This document shows, piece by piece, positions 5,513-6,166 of a stretch of 6,166 nt of DNA. Location: contig JAABTC010000119.1 in the NCBI GenBank assembly GCA_011390055.1, positions 1 through 6,166 on the forward strand. Direction: 5' to 3'. This DNA comes from Burkholderiales bacterium. GTDB lineage: Bacteria; Pseudomonadota; Gammaproteobacteria; Burkholderiales; Burkholderiaceae_C. The notes below the pieces were generated by a model, which did no database searches, had not been told where the DNA came from, and saw only the letters and a program-made list of their open reading frames with translations. Both the position numbers and the translations under genes were made by a program. Each line of letters begins with the position of its first letter. The stretch's first letter is position 1.

Positions 5513-5609
5513 CGTCGACGTCCCTGCGGCAAAGCCCGCGCGCGCACCCGGACTGCGACGCCGCGCCAGAATCTCGCCTTCTGCAGTAACTCGGGGCGAG
5601 ACAGTGGCG
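5513..5609. other. Gap between tauC and the M16 peptidase gene
   Basis: These 97 bases hold GC-rich sequence without a gene, a T-run terminator or a recognisable promoter pair. One dyad, CTCGCC 5573-5578 with GGCGAG 5595-5600, covers the likely ribosome site of the downstream gene. A second, long-loop match (GCGTCG 5512-5517 with CGACGC 5556-5561) is too loose to call. Whether the peptidase is read through from tauC or has its own promoter cannot be decided here. Confidence 0.5.
5573..5600 (+). repeat. Hairpin covering the ribosome binding site of the M16 peptidase gene
   Basis: CTCGCC at 5573-5578 pairs with GGCGAG at 5595-5600, and two further G-U pairs (5579/5594 and 5580/5593) are possible, leaving a 12-base loop. 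The right arm contains GGGGCGAG (5593-5600), the only Shine-Dalgarno-like sequence before the ATG at 5610. The fold could lower translation initiation of the peptidase. This is structural inference from six exact pairs. Confidence 0.35.
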
Positions 5610-6166
5610 ATGAACTTGCGATGGATGGCAGCCTGGGCGCTGTGCCTGGCCTTGATGCCTGGCCTGGGCTGGTCGGCGGCGCAACCCGTGACCGAGGTCG
5701 AAGGCATCCGCGAGCTGCGGCTGGCCAACGGCCTGCAGGTGCTGCTGGCCCCCGACGACTCGAAGCCGACCACCACGGTCAACCTGACCTACCGCGTCGG
5801 CAGCCGCCACGAGAGCTACGGCGAAACCGGCATGGCGCACCTGCTCGAGCACCTGCTCTTCAAGGGCTCGCCGCGGCACCCGACCGTGTGGCTTGAGTTC
5901 AACAAGCGCGGTTTGAGAGCCAATGGCAGCACCTGGCTCGACCGCACCAACTACTTCGCCAGCTTCGCGGTCAACGAAGCCAACCTGGCGTGGTACCTCG
6001 ACTGGCTCGCCGATTCGATGACGCAAAGCTTCATCGCCCGCAAGGATCTCGACAGCGAGATGACCGTCGTGCGCAACGAGATGGAGATGGGCGAGAACGA
6101 CCCTGGCCGGGTGCTGTTCGAGAAGACCCTGGCCGCGATGTACCAGTGGCACAACTATGGCAAGTC
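5610..6166 (+). CDS. M16 family (pitrilysin-like) zinc metallopeptidase, N-terminal part (cut by window edge)
   Basis: An ATG at 5610 opens a frame of 185 codons that is still open at the right edge. Residues 1-24 look like a Sec signal peptide (MNLRW, a hydrophobic stretch, then WSAA before Gln25), so the enzyme is probably periplasmic. The M16 zinc site is complete: inverted motif HLLEH at 77-81 (His77 and His81 ligands, Glu80 catalytic) and Glu157 in VVRNEME, 76 residues after His81, at the spacing expected for the third ligand. Flanking family features are GSRHESYGETGMAHLLEHLL (64-83), FKGS (84-87), and DRTNYFASF (111-119). Complete members of this bacterial type are usually about 430-480 residues or about 900, so most of the protein lies outside the window. 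Substrates are unknown; the family degrades or trims peptides. In Burkholderiales such genes often come as an adjacent pair, which cannot be checked here. A functional link with tauABC is not evident. Confidence 0.92.
   Translation, partial: MNLRWMAAWALCLALMPGLGWSAAQPVTEVEGIRELRLANGLQVLLAPDDSKPTTTVNLTYRVGSRHESYGETGMAHLLEHLLFKGSPRHPTVWLEFNKRGLRANGSTWLDRTNYFASFAVNEANLAWYLDWLADSMTQSFIARKDLDSEMTVVRNEMEMGENDPGRVLFEKTLAAMYQWHNYGK

Noticed and set aside
4604..5782. Minus-strand 392-codon frame opposite tauC and the start of the peptidase gene
   Set aside because: It has a shadow-type composition, and both plus-strand genes are clear family members.

Overview
The window reads as GC-rich chromosomal DNA from a betaproteobacterium, most likely Burkholderiales (Leptothrix/Ideonella/Rubrivivax-like). 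The grounds are very high third-position GC in most genes, a Sec-exported taurine-type binding protein, and the style of the regulator and peptidase. This placement is from protein character and base composition only; no search was run. I see no tRNA, rRNA, CRISPR, insertion sequence or phage gene.

Layout. (1) 1-319, minus strand: the N-terminal part of a SnoaL-like/NTF2-family small protein, cut by the left edge. (2) 320-560: a divergent intergenic region, GC-rich on its left and less so on its right, with three dyads and one weak promoter candidate facing right. (3) 561-1088, plus: hemG, a flavodoxin-type menaquinone-dependent protoporphyrinogen IX dehydrogenase, whose codon use differs from its neighbours. 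(4) 1135-2688, plus: a MocR/GabR-type regulator (GntR winged helix fused to a class I aminotransferase domain). (5) 2807-5512, plus: tauA-tauB-tauC, a complete taurine/sulfonate ABC importer (periplasmic binding protein, ATPase, permease). (6) 5610-6166, plus: the N-terminal third or so of a secreted M16 (pitrilysin) zinc peptidase, cut by the right edge.

How the genes work together. The MocR protein lies directly upstream of tauABC on the same strand and resembles the TauR class, so it probably senses taurine or a related amino compound through PLP and controls the importer. AGGGT...CACGG...CCCCT-like sequences lie in front of both the regulator gene and tauA, and three GGCCC blocks at exact 15-bp spacing lie in front of tauA. 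These are the best operator candidates. A bulged hairpin between tauA and tauB could keep the binding protein in excess over the other two subunits. No taurine-degrading gene (tauD, tpa, tauXY, xsc, pta) is in the window, so the importer is here separated from catabolism. HemG, the SnoaL-like protein and the M16 peptidase have no evident functional link to sulfonate uptake.

Nothing here is clearly a new biological system. The most useful leads are the candidate operator set around the regulator and tauA, and the atypical hemG.
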